Shown in pieces: positions 4,929 through 5,024 of a stretch of 5,024 bases of DNA. The DNA comes from an uncultured Lachnospiraceae bacterium (GTDB lineage: Bacteria > Bacillota > Clostridia > Lachnospirales > Lachnospiraceae). A program made the translations under genes and the position numbers. The stretch lies in the NCBI GenBank assembly GCA_902783445.1, contig CACZQX010000291.1:1-5024 (forward strand), read 5' to 3'. A model generated the notes under the pieces. That model ran no database searches and was not told where the DNA came from. It saw only the letters and a program-made list of their open reading frames with translations. How positions within the stretch are numbered: the first letter of the stretch is position 1; every line of letters begins with the position of its first letter.

Positions 4929-5024
4929 ATGGAAAAGCTTAGAATTGCCCTGGTTGGTAACCCTAACTCGGGTAAAACAACATTGTTTAACGAACTTACC
5001 GGTGCAAACCAGACAGTTGGTAAC
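4929..5024 (+). CDS. feoB: ferrous iron transporter FeoB, N-terminal fragment (3'-truncated)
   Basis: Only the first 32 residues are in the window, and the frame is open at the right edge. They contain the G1/P-loop of the FeoB GTPase domain, LVGNPNSGKTTLFNELTG (8-25), with Lys16 and Thr17 as nucleotide-binding residues, then NQTVGN, which begins the switch I approach typical of FeoB. Full-length FeoB is a large inner-membrane GTPase-coupled Fe(II) permease; the membrane part lies off the edge. GGAGG (4917-4921) is seven nt before ATG. Placement behind two feoA genes settles the assignment. Confidence 0.95.
   Translation, partial: MEKLRIALVGNPNSGKTTLFNELTGANQTVGN

Overview
The window is low-GC, gene-dense DNA with strong AGGAGG-type ribosome binding sites. 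It looks like a member of the Firmicutes, probably class Clostridia. The clues are the tandem feoA-feoA-feoB arrangement, a DUF1934 (YwiB-like) gene, a G3E GTPase fused to a TIGR03943/DUF1980-like domain, and a threonine-rich lipoprotein. I cannot name a genus from the sequence alone.

Layout. (1) Bases 2-1851 hold two co-directional genes 14 nt apart. The first is the 3' part of a CobW/P47K-type GTPase with a C-terminal Cys-Cys domain, cut off by the left edge. The second is a lipoprotein with a Thr-rich linker, a copper-amine-oxidase-N-like 'stalk' domain and a DnaJ-type CxxCxGxG zinc finger. (2) Bases 1852-2122 are non-coding. They hold several TTGT/ACAA dyads, a good sigma-A-type promoter, a perfect 17-bp hairpin terminator and a second -10 box. 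(3) Bases 2123-3798 are a compact three-gene unit: a PaaI-type hotdog thioesterase, glutamate racemase (murI) and a DUF1934 beta-barrel protein. It ends in a bidirectional terminator that includes the last stop codon. (4) Bases 3823-4251 on the minus strand encode a small single-pass membrane protein of unknown function. (5) Bases 4252-4461 are a divergent promoter region with GTTAG/CTAAC half-sites resembling DtxR-family operator halves. (6) Bases 4462-5024 hold feoA, a second feoA and the first 32 codons of feoB, for ferrous iron uptake.

How the genes fit together. The feo genes form an iron-uptake operon, probably controlled by a metal-dependent repressor at the half-site array. The GTPase and lipoprotein pair may also handle metals: G3E GTPases are mostly metallochaperones or metallocentre-insertion factors, and the lipoprotein carries eight cysteines in zinc-finger arrangement. 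That link is inference. MurI supplies D-glutamate for peptidoglycan; its thioesterase and DUF1934 neighbours have no obvious pathway link to it.

The least ordinary parts are the GTPase/zinc-finger lipoprotein pair, the dyad-rich leader with its short promoter-terminator unit, and the half-site array in front of feo. No tRNA, rRNA, CRISPR array, transposase or phage gene was seen.
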